A DNA stretch of 64,000 bases from Bradyrhizobium sp. SK17. Its GTDB lineage: Bacteria; Pseudomonadota; Alphaproteobacteria; Rhizobiales; Xanthobacteraceae. Positions 51,753 to 61,119 of this stretch are shown one piece after another (the stretch's first letter is position 1; every line of letters starts with the position of its first letter). The notes under the pieces are model-generated. The model was not told the origin of the DNA. It ran no database searches and saw only the letters and a program-made list of their open reading frames with translations. The position numbers and the translations under genes were made by a program. Location of the stretch: assembly GCF_002831585.1 (NCBI RefSeq), contig NZ_CP025113.1:6711001-6775000 (forward strand). Reading direction: 5' to 3'.

Positions 51753-52886
51753 TCACATCCCGATCGAGGCGAAGAAGATCGCGAACACGCCGTCCATCAC
51801 GATCACGAAGAAGATTCCCTTCACCACCGACGCGGTGGTGTGCTGTCCGAGCGACTCCGCCGAGCCCTGCACCGCCAGCCCCTCGACGCAGGCGACGATG
51901 CCGATCACCGCCGCCATGACCGGCGCCTTGACCATGCCGACGATGAAATGGTCGATCGATATGGCATCACGAAGGCGGAGCAGGAAGGCTTCCGGATCGA
52001 CGCCGCCATAGAGCCAGGCCACCAGGCCGCCGCCATAGAGCGCGGCCATTGCACCGAGGAAGGCCAGGATCGGCAGCGCCAGCACCAGCGCCAGCATGCG
52101 CGGCAGGATCAGCACCTCGATCGGATCGAAGCCCATGGTGCGCAGCGCGTCGATCTCCTCGCGCATCTTCATCGAGCCGAGCTCGGCGGTATAGGCCGAG
52201 CCCGAGCGGCCCGCGACCATGATCGCGACCAGTAGCACGCCGATCTCGCGCAGCACCAGCACGCCCAGCATGTCGACGACGAAGATGTCGGCGCCGAACC
52301 TGCGGAAATGGAAGATGCCCTGCTGCGAGATGATGCAGCCGATCAGGAAGGTGATCAGCACCACGATCGGCACCGCGCGCAGGCAGACCTGTTCGAGGTG
52401 ATGCACCGTCGAGGTGAAGCGGAAGCTGCGCGGATGGATCAGCACCCAGGCGGCCGCGGCCAGCACCGCGCCGAGCATATCGACCAGGCCGACGATGGTG
52501 CCGCTGATCCCGGCCACGGTGCGCCCGATCTGCTCGAGCATGCCCACGATCAGCAGCGGTTCACCCGCGGCCTTGGGCGCGGGATCGACGCGGCGGACCT
52601 CGTCGACCAGGCTGGAATAATTCGCCGAGAGGCCGGCAATCTCGGCTTCGGCACCGGTGTCGCTGAGGCTGCGGCGCAGCCGTTCGATCAGCCAGGCGCC
52701 GAAGGTGTCGAGGCTTGCGACCTGCGACACGTCGATAAAAATATGCGGGCGGCTGCCGCGCAGCTTCTCGGCATCGGAGACGATCCGCTCGAGCGCCGGC
52801 GCGAAGCGGGCCGTCCAGTTGCCCGCCGCGCACAACGCCAGTCCTTCGCCTTGGGCTATCCGCTCCAGTGTCGGGTCGCCGCTCAC
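51753..52886 (-). CDS. mlaE: MlaE-type permease with fused N-terminal STAS domain
   Basis: A 377-residue protein. Residues 1-115 are a STAS/NTP-binding domain (LERIAQGEGLALCAAGNWTARFAPALERI, HIFIDVSQVASLDTFGAWLIERLRRSL), the counterpart of MlaB, fused to the permease (residues 120-375, six helices). The permease shows MGFDPIEVLILPRMLALVLALP and GQHTTASVVKGIFFVIVMDGVFAIFF, the MlaE signatures, and EQVCLRAVPIVVLITFLIG. So no separate mlaB is needed. GTG 52886 is chosen because GGGGTAGG lies 8 nt upstream; TTG 52904 is the longest alternative. First gene of the operon, divergent from dgcA. Confidence 0.92.
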   Translation of the reverse strand: MSGDPTLERIAQGEGLALCAAGNWTARFAPALERIVSDAEKLRGSRPHIFIDVSQVASLDTFGAWLIERLRRSLSDTGAEAEIAGLSANYSSLVDEVRRVDPAPKAAGEPLLIVGMLEQIGRTVAGISGTIVGLVDMLGAVLAAAAWVLIHPRSFRFTSTVHHLEQVCLRAVPIVVLITFLIGCIISQQGIFHFRRFGADIFVVDMLGVLVLREIGVLLVAIMVAGRSGSAYTAELGSMKMREEIDALRTMGFDPIEVLILPRMLALVLALPILAFLGAMAALYGGGLVAWLYGGVDPEAFLLRLRDAISIDHFIVGMVKAPVMAAVIGIVACVEGLAVQGSAESLGQHTTASVVKGIFFVIVMDGVFAIFFASIGM

Positions 52887-53029
52887 CTTTTGCCTACCCC
52901 TCAAGCCGGCTGGCCGCCGCTTATGCAGATCTCCGGCGGCTTGCCGGATCGGCTTGTCGAATCTGTCACTAACCAGCCATAGTTGGTTGCGCGTCGCAAG
53001 CTACGGTTCAGGAAATAGTAGACTTTAAA

Positions 53030-54031
53030 ATGACTTCCACCTCACGCGGAACTGTTTCCTTGACGGTGAGGATCGAGCGCTGGCCGATCGCGGGCTCGTT
53101 CACGATCAGCCGTGGCGCCAAGACCGAAGCCGTCGTCGTGGTGGCGGAGGTCGGCCAGGGCGGCCTGATTGGCCGCGGCGAATGCGTGCCCTATCCGCGC
53201 TATGGCGAAACGCCGGAGGCGACCCTGGAGGCGATCCAGGCCATGCAGGAACCGCTTGCCGGCGGTATGGACCGCATCGCCCTGCAAGGGCGGATGCCCA
53301 CCGGGGCCGCCCGCAATGCGCTGGACTGCGCGCTAGCGGACCTCGAGGCGAAGCGCGCCGGTCGGCGGATATGGAACCTGCTCGGCCGGTCTGCGCCAGA
53401 ACCCCGCACCACCGCCTACACGATCTCGCTCGGGACATCAGAGGCGATGGCGGAAGCCGCCGCGAAGGCCGCGCACCGCGCGCTGCTCAAGATCAAGCTC
53501 GGCGGCGATGGCGACGGCGCGCGGATCGCCGCCGTGCGCAAGGCGGCGCCGGGTTCCGAGTTGATCGTCGATGCCAACGAGGCCTGGACCGAGGACAACC
53601 TTGCCGCCAACCTCAAGGCCTGCGCCGATGCCGGCGTCACTTTGATCGAGCAGCCGCTGCCGGCGGGCAAGGACGAAGCGCTGGCGCGGATCAAGCGGCC
53701 GGTCGCGGTGTGCGCTGACGAGAGCGTGCACGATCGCGCCTCGCTCGCCGGATTGCGCGGCCGCTACGACGCGGTCAACATCAAGCTCGACAAGACCGGC
53801 GGACTGACCGAGGCGATGGCGATGGCGGATGCCGCCCGCGCGCTCGGCTTCGAGATCATGATCGGCTGCATGGTCGCGACCTCGCTGTCGATGGCGCCGG
53901 CGATGCTGATCGCGCAGGCCGCCCGCTTCGTCGATCTCGACGGCCCGCTGCTGCTGGCGAAGGATCGCGACCATGGCCTGCGCTACGAGGGCAGCCAGGT
54001 CTATCCGCCGGACGCGGCGCTGTGGGGATGA
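53030..54031 (+). CDS. dgcA: L-Ala-D/L-Glu (dipeptide) epimerase, enolase superfamily
   Basis: A 333-residue enzyme that epimerises L-Ala-D-Glu from recycled peptidoglycan. Enolase-superfamily residues are complete: KxK in LLKIKLGG (about residue 154), metal ligands in LIVDANEAW, LIEQPL and VCADESVH, and the distal Lys in AVNIKLDKTGG. The N-terminal capping domain holds GRGECVPYPRYGET, the dipeptide-epimerase signature. Its 3' end overlaps the stop of a convergent MFS gene by 31 bp. Peptidoglycan recycling is the family role; MFS could be functionally linked only by position. Confidence 0.92.
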   Translation: MTSTSRGTVSLTVRIERWPIAGSFTISRGAKTEAVVVVAEVGQGGLIGRGECVPYPRYGETPEATLEAIQAMQEPLAGGMDRIALQGRMPTGAARNALDCALADLEAKRAGRRIWNLLGRSAPEPRTTAYTISLGTSEAMAEAAAKAAHRALLKIKLGGDGDGARIAAVRKAAPGSELIVDANEAWTEDNLAANLKACADAGVTLIEQPLPAGKDEALARIKRPVAVCADESVHDRASLAGLRGRYDAVNIKLDKTGGLTEAMAMADAARALGFEIMIGCMVATSLSMAPAMLIAQAARFVDLDGPLLLAKDRDHGLRYEGSQVYPPDAALWG

Positions 54032-55203
54032 TGATGGGTTAGGCGTCCACGCGCCAGCCACGCCACCAGCCCGCCGGTGGCCGCCATCGCCGCCATCATG
54101 TCGTAGACGCCGAGCCCGAAGCGCGCATAGACCATGCCACTGACGATCGCCGTGGTGCTGGCGACGATGCCGCCGCAGGCGGTGAGATAGCCCTGCGCGC
54201 GCGCCATCACATGCCCCGGCACGTGCTGCACCATCAACCCCATGACGCCGACCTGGGTCAGGCCGAAGCTCAAGCCGTGTCCGAGCTGGACCACGGCGAG
54301 CACCGCGAGCGGCGGGTCCTGCGCGGTGATCGCCCAGCGCGCCGCGGCGCTGGCCGCTGCGATCATCACCAGCACCGCCGACGGCAGCGTGAAGCGCGGC
54401 GACAATGCGAACAGCACGATCTCGGCGATCACGCCGATCACCCAGAGGCATGCGATGGTCAGGCCGTTGAAGCCGGCCTGCTGCCAGGCAATCGAGGCGA
54501 AGATGTAATAGGCGCCGTGGCTGCCCTGGATCAGCGACGAGGCCACGATAATGGCGAGAAAGGTCGGATTGCGCAGCAGTCTTGGCGCGCCGGCCTTCGG
54601 CGCGGCGGCCGCCGCCGGACGGCCGAGCGGCCGCAAGGTCAGCCCGACCAGCGCGCCGAGCAGCGTCATGGCCGTGATGATCCAGATCAAATCGACCTCC
54701 GCGACGTAGCGGAGCAGGAAACCACTGACCAGCGCGCAGACCGCGAAGGCCGCCGACCCCCACAGCCGCAGCGGCCCGTAGCTGAGGCCGAATTGCCGGA
54801 CGCCGCGCAGCGCATAGGCGTCGGTGAGCGGCACCATCGGCGTCCAGACGCAGCAGGTCAGCGCGTAGACCGCAAGCAGCACGAACGGCTGATGCTGGGT
54901 GCCGATCACGACGAAGCCCAGCGCCGTGGCGAAGCCGGTGGCGATGATCGCGCCGCGCAGCATCTGGCGCCGTTCCGCCGCCGCGGTGATCAGCGGCAGC
55001 ACGGTGAAGCGCGTCACCGGCGGCACGGCGGTGATGATGCCGATCCAGGTGGCATCGATCCCGATCGCCTTCAGCCACACCGTGAAGAACGGCAGATGCA
55101 CCCCGGTCATGCCGAACAGCGTGGCGTAGAATGCCGCGAGCCTTCGCGCGAATCGCCGCGATGCAACCCTGGCTGCAATGGGGATTTGTGATTCGGAAGA
55201 CAT
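54001..55203 (-). CDS. MFS transporter, HcaT/MFS_1_like type
   Basis: A 400-residue 12-helix transporter starting MSSESQIPIAARVASRRFARRLAAFYATLFGMTGVHLPFFTVWLKAIGIDATWIGII. The N-terminal pattern FYaxxFxxxGvxlPFfxxWLxxxGl and QFGLSYGPLRLWGSAAF (xYGxxRxWGSxxF) define the MFS_1_like/HcaT group. Despite an open frame running to 56619, the N-terminal extension is non-coding antisense of the next gene; the start with family sequence is ATG 55203. Divergent from the Ala/Pro-rich hypothetical gene (75 bp), overlapping dgcA at the 3' end. Confidence 0.9.
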   Translation of the reverse strand: MSSESQIPIAARVASRRFARRLAAFYATLFGMTGVHLPFFTVWLKAIGIDATWIGIITAVPPVTRFTVLPLITAAAERRQMLRGAIIATGFATALGFVVIGTQHQPFVLLAVYALTCCVWTPMVPLTDAYALRGVRQFGLSYGPLRLWGSAAFAVCALVSGFLLRYVAEVDLIWIITAMTLLGALVGLTLRPLGRPAAAAAPKAGAPRLLRNPTFLAIIVASSLIQGSHGAYYIFASIAWQQAGFNGLTIACLWVIGVIAEIVLFALSPRFTLPSAVLVMIAAASAAARWAITAQDPPLAVLAVVQLGHGLSFGLTQVGVMGLMVQHVPGHVMARAQGYLTACGGIVASTTAIVSGMVYARFGLGVYDMMAAMAATGGLVAWLARGRLTHHHPHSAASGG

Positions 55204-55278
55204 CAATTCAATTGCGATTCGCGCGATATCGTGGTGATCGTTAGCGTAACGCGCAGTGATTTGCGCGAAGAGATTGTG

Positions 55279-56595
55279 ATGGCCGAAGAAGCATTCGCCC
55301 TGTCTCCGATATCCGCCCGCGCGGCCCTGCCGAGCGAGGAGGACTATGCCGCGATCAGCGCGGCCTTCATGGAGACCTCGCGGGGCCGCTGGTTCCTCGG
55401 CGAATACGCCAAGCGCAACCGCAATGCCGACACAAGCATGGTGCTCGACGCCGTGGCGCGGATCGAAGAGAGCCTCAGCGCCCAGCGGCAGGCCGCCGCG
55501 GACGCGATCAGGGACGAGCAGTTGGCGCAGGCGCTGGCCGCCTTGCGCGGCGCGATCGAGGCCAGCCAGGCGTCCGCGATCGCCGCGCTCGACGGCATCA
55601 GCTTCGAGCCGAACCTCGCGCCGGTGCGCAAGGGCGTGCGGGTGATCCGGGAGATCTCCTGGCGGCTGCGCGAGATCGGCAATGACGGCCGGATCTGCGA
55701 CATCATCGATTCGCAGGCCAGCGCGATCGAGTCCGGTGCTGCGCAGGTTTCGATGGACGACGCCAAGGCCGTGCTGGATGCCGCCTTCGCGGCGCTGGCC
55801 CGCCGGCTCAGCGAGTTCGATCCGGACAAGGCGGTCACGCCTGCGGCCAAGCCTGAAGTGGCCGAGGGCCCGGTTGCGGAACCGGCCGCGCCCTCTGCAC
55901 CGCCGCCAGCAGCCGAAAGCGCCGCCGCGGCCGATAACATTGCTCCAGAAGCCGCCATGGCCGCTGCGTCGCCAGCGCTGCCCCAGGAGACCATTGCAGC
56001 GCCGAACGCCGAGGCCGCGATGCCTGCCGCAACGCCGAGCGCTGAGGCGGCTACGGCCGTGATGCCGCAACCGAGCGAGGCCTGGCTCAAAGCCGAAGCC
56101 GCACTGGCCGAAGCCGAAGCTGCGGAGCTCGCCCGGGTCACCGACGATGCCGCCGCCGACGCGCAGGACGAAGCGGTGCTCGACCTGATCGCGATGGAGA
56201 TGGGCGCGCCCGATCCGGTCGACGAAGAGGCGATCGCCGAGGAAATGCGCGCCGCCGAGGAGATGCGTGTCGCCGAGGCGATGGCGGCCGAGCCCGACAT
56301 GGTCGCGCCCGCGACGGAGCCCGAACCCGCGCCTGAGCCGATGCTGGCGGCCGAGCCGAAGCTCGAGATCGAATCGTCGGCAGTCGCCGTGACGCCGATT
56401 GCCTCGGCTCCAGCGGCCGTGCCGCCGCCTCTCCCGGCGAGCGTTGAAATTGCCCCGGCGCCCGCGGCAGAGGTTTCCCTCGGCGCGACCATCATTGCGA
56501 GCGGCCTGCTGAAGAAGCCGAGCGTAGCAGCCAACGATCCGCTGGCGCCGATCCGCCGCATGAGCCAGGCCGAGAAACTCGCGTTCTTCTCTTGA
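55279..56595 (+). CDS. Ala/Pro/Glu-rich hypothetical protein
   Basis: A 438-residue cytoplasmic protein, not assigned to a named family. Residues 1-180 look folded and helical: LPSEEDYAAISAAFMETSRGRWFLGEYAKRNRNADTSMVLDAVARIEESL, a conserved style of opening I recall in Rhizobiales hypothetical proteins, with ISWRLREIGNDGRICDIIDSQASAIE further on. Residues 190-400 are low-complexity Ala/Pro/Glu. The C-terminal end has a short conserved segment LGATIIASGLLKKPSVAANDPLAPIRRMSQAEKLAFFS. ATG 55279 starts MAEEAF. Function unknown. Confidence 0.75.
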   Translation: MAEEAFALSPISARAALPSEEDYAAISAAFMETSRGRWFLGEYAKRNRNADTSMVLDAVARIEESLSAQRQAAADAIRDEQLAQALAALRGAIEASQASAIAALDGISFEPNLAPVRKGVRVIREISWRLREIGNDGRICDIIDSQASAIESGAAQVSMDDAKAVLDAAFAALARRLSEFDPDKAVTPAAKPEVAEGPVAEPAAPSAPPPAAESAAAADNIAPEAAMAAASPALPQETIAAPNAEAAMPAATPSAEAATAVMPQPSEAWLKAEAALAEAEAAELARVTDDAAADAQDEAVLDLIAMEMGAPDPVDEEAIAEEMRAAEEMRVAEAMAAEPDMVAPATEPEPAPEPMLAAEPKLEIESSAVAVTPIASAPAAVPPPLPASVEIAPAPAAEVSLGATIIASGLLKKPSVAANDPLAPIRRMSQAEKLAFFS

Positions 56596-56675
56596 TCGAG
56601 TTCGCGCCTGGCCGCGCAACGAAACAGGGGCAGAACGGCACCGCCCTGCCCCCGCTTGATCTCAAATCGTAGCCG

Positions 56676-57665
56676 TCAGGCGACGAGCTTCGCGAACAAA
56701 TCCGCGTCGACATTGCCGCCCGAGAGCACGATGACGACGTTCTTGCCTCGGGCGTCGATCCGCCCGGCCAGCAGCGCGGCAAGGCCGATGGCGCCACCGG
56801 GTTCGACCACGAGTTTCAGCTCGCGATAGGCAAAGGCAACCGCCGCACCAACCTCTTCGTCGGTCGCGCTGACGCCGTTGGCGAGCAGCTTGCTGTTGAT
56901 CGCAAAAGTAAGCTCGCCCGGCATCATCGCCATCAGCGCGTCGCAGATGGTGCGCGCCGCAACCGGATGCGCCTCGCGATGCCCGACCTTGAGCGACAGC
57001 GCGTGATCGTCATAGCCCGCGGGCTCGGCGACGATGACCTGGGCCTGTGGATATTTTGCTTTCACCGCGGTGGCGACACCGGCGATCAGGCCACCGCCCG
57101 ACGCGGGCGCGACGACGATATCGGGGGTCAGCCCGAGCGCCGCCATGTCCTCGGCGATCTCGCGGCCGGCGGTGCCCTGGCCCGCGATCACCAGGGGATC
57201 GTCATAGGGAGGCACCAACGTCGCGCCGCGCTTGCTGGCGATGCCGCTGGCGATCGCCGCGCGGTCGTCGCGATCGCGATCGTAGAGCACGACTTCGGCG
57301 CCATACGACTTGGTCCGCTCGCGCTTGGTGAGCGGCGAGTCCGCGGGCATCACGATGGTCGCCTGCATGTTGAGGATCTTGGCCGCCGCGGCGACACCCT
57401 GGGCATGGTTGCCCGAGGAGAACGCGACGACACCTCCGCTCCGCTTGTCCTGCGGGATCGAGGCAAGCTTGTTGAACGCACCGCGAAACTTGAACGATCC
57501 GGTCCGCTGCAACATCTCGGGCTTGAGGAAAACCTGGCTGCCGACACGTTCGTTGAGAACGGGGAAGGTCAGGAGCGGCGTGCGCACCGCGAACGGCGCG
57601 ACCACCCTTGCGGCGGCATCGATGTCCGCGGCAGCGACGGGTGGATTTGAAACGGTGTCCGTCAT
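56676..57665 (-). CDS. Threonine/serine dehydratase, PLP type II
   Basis: A 329-residue PLP enzyme. The PLP-lysine motif is GSFKFRGAFNKL, with the PLP-phosphate glycine loop PASGGGLIAGVATAV and FSSGNHAQGVAAAA. The C-terminal end carries VVIVLSGGNVDADLF. It lacks an ACT regulatory domain, so it is of the catabolic or serine-racemase type (TdcB-like), forming 2-oxobutyrate from threonine or pyruvate from serine. ATG 57665 (MTDTVSN) is the likely start. Single gene, 57 bp downstream of a glycosyltransferase gene on the same strand. Confidence 0.9.
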   Translation of the reverse strand: MTDTVSNPPVAAADIDAAARVVAPFAVRTPLLTFPVLNERVGSQVFLKPEMLQRTGSFKFRGAFNKLASIPQDKRSGGVVAFSSGNHAQGVAAAAKILNMQATIVMPADSPLTKRERTKSYGAEVVLYDRDRDDRAAIASGIASKRGATLVPPYDDPLVIAGQGTAGREIAEDMAALGLTPDIVVAPASGGGLIAGVATAVKAKYPQAQVIVAEPAGYDDHALSLKVGHREAHPVAARTICDALMAMMPGELTFAINSKLLANGVSATDEEVGAAVAFAYRELKLVVEPGGAIGLAALLAGRIDARGKNVVIVLSGGNVDADLFAKLVA

Positions 57666-57722
57666 CCGCGATTTGTATCGCGACGGAGCGCGGCCCGGCA
57701 AGACGCTTTAACGTGAGATTGT

Positions 57723-58814
57723 TTAGCGCGAGGTCGGCTGGCTCGCCGGCAGGCCTGCGAAATGGTGCTCCTCGGCACCGAATTCGAACACCTCCCCCTC
57801 GCCGTCCGGCGCCGCGGGGCGGACGTTCAGGCAGCGCTCGATGAACACCCGGGCCGACGCCTGCCAGGTATGCAGCGCGGCGAAATCGACGCAGGCCTGC
57901 CGCGGGATGCTGAGCGCCTCCAGGCAGGCGTGATGCAGATCCTCGTCGAGCACGCCGACCGGTGCCGCGCCAATCACGTCGCGGGGGCCGGTGACCGGAA
58001 ATGCGGCAACCGGCAGACCGCTCGCCAAGGCCTCGAGCAACACCAGACCGAACGTATCGGTGCGGCTGGGGAAAACGAACACATCGGCCGCCGCATAGAT
58101 CTCAGCCAATTCTTCTCCATGGCGCGCGCCGAGGAAGACGGCTTCCGGATATTTCCGCTCCAGCGCAGCCCGCGCCGGGCCGTCCCCGACCACAACCTTG
58201 GTGCCGGGCAAATCGAGATCGAGGAATGCCTCGAGGTTTTTCTCCACCGCGACCCGGCCGACGCTCAGATAGACCGGCTGCGGCAGGCAGAGATCGACAT
58301 CACGCGGATGGAACAGCGCGGTGTCGACGCCGCGCGACCACAGCACCACGTTGCGGAAGCCACGCTGGCGCAGTTCGGCCGCCAGCGCCGGCGTCGCCGC
58401 CATCACGGCCCGGCTCGGCTTGTGGAACCAGCGCAACGCACGCCACACCCAGGCTTCCGGAACCGGCGTCCGTGCCGACACATACTCCGGGAAACGGGTG
58501 TGGAAGCTCGTCGTGAACGGCAGGCCGTGCTTGCGGCAATAGCGGCGGACCGAAAGCCCGATCGGGCCTTCGGTCGCGATATGGATGCTGTCGGGCTTGG
58601 CCGCCTTGATCAGGCTGGCGACCTTGGCCTGATACGGCAATGCCAGCCGGAGATCGCGGTAGCTCGGCATCGCGAAGGTGCGGAACTCGTCCGGCGTCAG
58701 GAAACTCACCTCGACGCCGAGCGATTTCGCCGCCTGCGCCATCATGGTCAGCGTGCGGACAACCCCGTTGACCTGGGGATGCCACGCATCGGTCGCGACC
58801 AGGATATGCGTCAT
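57723..58814 (-). CDS. GT4-type glycosyltransferase
   Basis: A 363-residue cytoplasmic glycosyltransferase. N-terminal MTHILVATDAWHPQVNGVVRTLTMMAQAAKSLGVEVSFLTP is typical of GT4 enzymes acting on lipids or phosphatidylinositol (SqdX, MgtA-like), with YLSVGRVAVEKNLEAFLDLDLPG and the EX7E region in FPSRTDTFGLVLLEALASGLPVAAF. Its start overlaps the stop of the LpxH-like gene (ATGA, 58811-58814), so the two are coupled. A role in glycolipid synthesis is plausible. Confidence 0.9.
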   Translation of the reverse strand: MTHILVATDAWHPQVNGVVRTLTMMAQAAKSLGVEVSFLTPDEFRTFAMPSYRDLRLALPYQAKVASLIKAAKPDSIHIATEGPIGLSVRRYCRKHGLPFTTSFHTRFPEYVSARTPVPEAWVWRALRWFHKPSRAVMAATPALAAELRQRGFRNVVLWSRGVDTALFHPRDVDLCLPQPVYLSVGRVAVEKNLEAFLDLDLPGTKVVVGDGPARAALERKYPEAVFLGARHGEELAEIYAAADVFVFPSRTDTFGLVLLEALASGLPVAAFPVTGPRDVIGAAPVGVLDEDLHHACLEALSIPRQACVDFAALHTWQASARVFIERCLNVRPAAPDGEGEVFEFGAEEHHFAGLPASQPTSR

Positions 58815-59623
58815 GCAGCGCGTGCCGTCACTCGCGGAACTGGCGCGATCCGGCGCAGCGGGTCGGTCCAGGTGATGATTTCGAAATGGCCGTCCTCGTG
58901 CTCGGCGAGCGCGGTGCAGCTCTCAACCCAGTCGCCGCAATTCATGTAGCGGATGCCGTGCTCGTCATGAATGGTCGCGTAGTGGATGTGGCCGCAGATC
59001 ACGCCGTCGCAGCCGTGACGACGCGCTTCGCCGGCAAGCGTGGCCTCGAACGCGCCGATATAGTTGACCGCCTTCTTGACCTTCAGCTTCGCCCATTGCG
59101 ACAGCGACCAGTAGGGCACGCCGAACATCTTGCGGAAGAAGTTGACGAAGCGATTCATCTGGATCGCGAAGTCGTAGGCCTTGTCGCCGAGATGGGCGAG
59201 CCAGCGCGCGTTCTGCACCACGAGGTCGAAGATGTCGCCGTGGATCACGAGGTAGCGCTTGCCGTCGGCGCCGGTATGGATGGTGTTCTCCACCACATCG
59301 ATGCCGCCGAAATGCGTGCCGTAATATCTGCGCAGGAACTCGTCGTGGTTGCCCGGAACGTAGATCACCTTGGCGCCCTTGCGGGCCTTGCGCAGCATCT
59401 TCTGCACGAAGTCGTTGTGAGTCTGCGGCCAGTACCAGTTCGACTTCAGCGCCCAACCGTCGACGATATCACCAACGAGGTAGATCGTGTCGGCGTCGTG
59501 AGAGCGGAGGAAGTCCAGCAGGCGGTCGGCTTGCGAACCGCGGGCTCCGAGATGGACATCGGAGATAAACAAAGTGCGAAAGCGCCGCTCGGGGCTTTCT
59601 TCACTCAAGGAGTCACTTCCCAT
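58811..59623 (-). CDS. LpxH-like UDP-2,3-diacylglucosamine diphosphatase / metallophosphoesterase
   Basis: A 270-residue calcineurin-fold phosphoesterase. Metal motifs in order: FISDVHLGARGSQ (DxH), YLVGDIVDGW (GDxxD), VPGNHDEFLRRY (GNHD), VIHGDIFD (xHGD) and GHIHYATI (GHxH). The sequence following (AKLKVKKAVNYIGAFEATLAGEARRHGCDGVICGHIHYA) is like the LpxH/LpxI-type Rhizobiales family. True lipid-A LpxH is usually elsewhere in the fatty-acid/lipid-A region, so this may act on another UDP- or phospholipid substrate with the coupled glycosyltransferase. Confidence 0.85.
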   Translation of the reverse strand: MGSDSLSEESPERRFRTLFISDVHLGARGSQADRLLDFLRSHDADTIYLVGDIVDGWALKSNWYWPQTHNDFVQKMLRKARKGAKVIYVPGNHDEFLRRYYGTHFGGIDVVENTIHTGADGKRYLVIHGDIFDLVVQNARWLAHLGDKAYDFAIQMNRFVNFFRKMFGVPYWSLSQWAKLKVKKAVNYIGAFEATLAGEARRHGCDGVICGHIHYATIHDEHGIRYMNCGDWVESCTALAEHEDGHFEIITWTDPLRRIAPVPRVTARAA

Positions 59624-59859
59624 GCCTGTGCACCTAACAGATTCCTGTGACAGGGCGATGACGATCCCGCGACCTGAGGTCCCACAAAGAGTTAACGAGA
59701 ATCAGCAGCACGCCCCTTCACTGCGGATAACAGCGACGTGCGACAATCTGGCGACATGAGCGGTCGCGGCTGTGTGGAACGGGCGTTGTGTTGCGCGCAT
59801 GGCGCAGCGGGACGACGAGGGCAGTCGATGAATGCGTAGCCGGATTCAGCTACCGAGTT

Positions 59860-60657
59860 TCAATAGTATTTGTGGAAGTGATGCACCGGCCCGTGACCGT
59901 GTCCAACGGCAAAGCGATCGGCGGCCGCGATCGCATCGGTGATCCACGCCTTGGCGTGACGCACCGCGGTCTCCATCGTCTCACCCTTGGCAAGCCCCGC
60001 CGCGATCGCCGACGACAGCGAGCAGCCGGTGCCATGCGTGTTGGCGGTGGCGATGCGCGGCGCCGACAGCGCGATGCTGCGGTCGGCGTCGATCAGATAG
60101 TCGATGCTCTCGGAGCCGTGTCCGTGGCCGCCCTTGACCAGCACCGCGCGACAGCCCATCGCCAGCAGTTGCTTGCCTTGTCGTTCGACCTCGGCTTCGT
60201 TCGATGCGACCGGCTCGTTGAGCAGCGCAGCCGCTTCCGGCAGGTTCGGCGTGATCAGCGACGCCAGCGGAAACAGCAGGGTCTTCAGCGCGTCGACGGC
60301 TTCAGCGGCAAGCAGCCGGTCGCCCGATGTTGCGACCATCACCGGATCGAGCACGATGTGGCGCGGCGCCCAGCGCGTCAGCCCATCGGCGATCGCGGCA
60401 ATGGTCTCGGCCTGCGCCACCATGCCGATCTTGACCGCACCGACCGCGAGGTCGGAAAACACCGCATCGATCTGCGCGCTGACGAAGGCCGCCGGCACCG
60501 GATGGATGCCGCTGACACCCTTGGTGTTCTGCGCGGTGAGCGCCGTGATGGCCGAGGCGCCATAGACCCCGAGCGCGGCAAAGCTCTTGAGGTCGGCCTG
60601 GATGCCCGCGCCGCCCGAGGAATCCGAGCCGGCAATGGTGAGCGCGACCGGCGTCAT
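59860..60657 (-). CDS. thiD: Hydroxymethylpyrimidine (phosphate) kinase ThiD
   Basis: A 265-residue ribokinase-fold enzyme that phosphorylates HMP and HMP-phosphate for thiamine synthesis. ATG 60657 opens [45 protein letters not shown], the ThiD signature, with the active-site segment [19 protein letters not shown] (the anion hole and catalytic Cys). [10 protein letters not shown] is the nucleotide region. No TPP riboswitch was found next to it. Single-gene unit; the C-terminal [13 protein letters not shown] tail is His-rich. Confidence 0.96.
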   Translation of the reverse strand: MTPVALTIAGSDSSGGAGIQADLKSFAALGVYGASAITALTAQNTKGVSGIHPVPAAFVSAQIDAVFSDLAVGAVKIGMVAQAETIAAIADGLTRWAPRHIVLDPVMVATSGDRLLAAEAVDALKTLLFPLASLITPNLPEAAALLNEPVASNEAEVERQGKQLLAMGCRAVLVKGGHGHGSESIDYLIDADRSIALSAPRIATANTHGTGCSLSSAIAAGLAKGETMETAVRHAKAWITDAIAAADRFAVGHGHGPVHHFHKYY

Positions 60658-60847
60658 TGCGCAGCACCGGCGGTTGATACGAACGAGACCATGACGAAGT
60701 GCACCATGGCCTGTCCTAGCCCGGCCGCCCGCCGGCAGCAAGTTTGCCTGACTTTACCGCGAGTTGACCCTGCCTCGGGCCCCCTCCCCCTTGCCTTGGC
60801 CGCCGGTTTTTGGCCTATAGTCGCTGATATCCCCGGAGACGACTTTG

Positions 60848-61093
60848 ATGGTTCCCTTCTTCGTCCAGATCAAATGCAAGCTCGGCCAGTCCTACACCGT
60901 CGCCAACGCGCTGGCGGAAGCCGAGATTGCGTCCGAGATCTATTCCACCGCGGGCAATTACGATCTGCTGGTCAAGTTCTACGTCGACCACGACACCGAC
61001 ATCGGCCATTTCATCAACGAGAAGGTTCAGGTGATCCCGGGCATTCAGGACACCCTCACCATCATCACCTTCAAGGCGTTCGGCGCGAAGTAG
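60848..61093 (+). CDS. Stand-alone Lrp/AsnC ligand-binding (RAM) domain protein
   Basis: An 81-residue protein with only the effector-binding alpha-beta fold of Lrp/AsnC regulators: MVPFFVQIKCKLGQSYTVANALAEAEIASEIYSTAGNYDLLVKFYVDHDTDIGHFINEKVQVIPGIQDTLTIITF. The GxYDLL/V and GIxDTxT motifs are typical. There is no helix-turn-helix, so it binds amino acids without DNA contact. Such free-standing RAM proteins may modulate full-length Lrp family members. The ATG at 60848 is preferred to the TTG 60845. Confidence 0.88.
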   Translation: MVPFFVQIKCKLGQSYTVANALAEAEIASEIYSTAGNYDLLVKFYVDHDTDIGHFINEKVQVIPGIQDTLTIITFKAFGAK

Positions 61094-61119
61094 GCTCTGC
61101 CTGCCCGAGAACTTTCGTT

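Noticed and set aside
54001..56619. An 872-codon open frame on the minus strand covering the MFS gene and the whole of the next region
   Set aside because: Only the part from ATG 55203 has membrane-transporter sequence. The upstream extension is Arg/Gly/His-rich, has no motif, and is antisense to the Ala/Pro-rich gene at 55279-56595.
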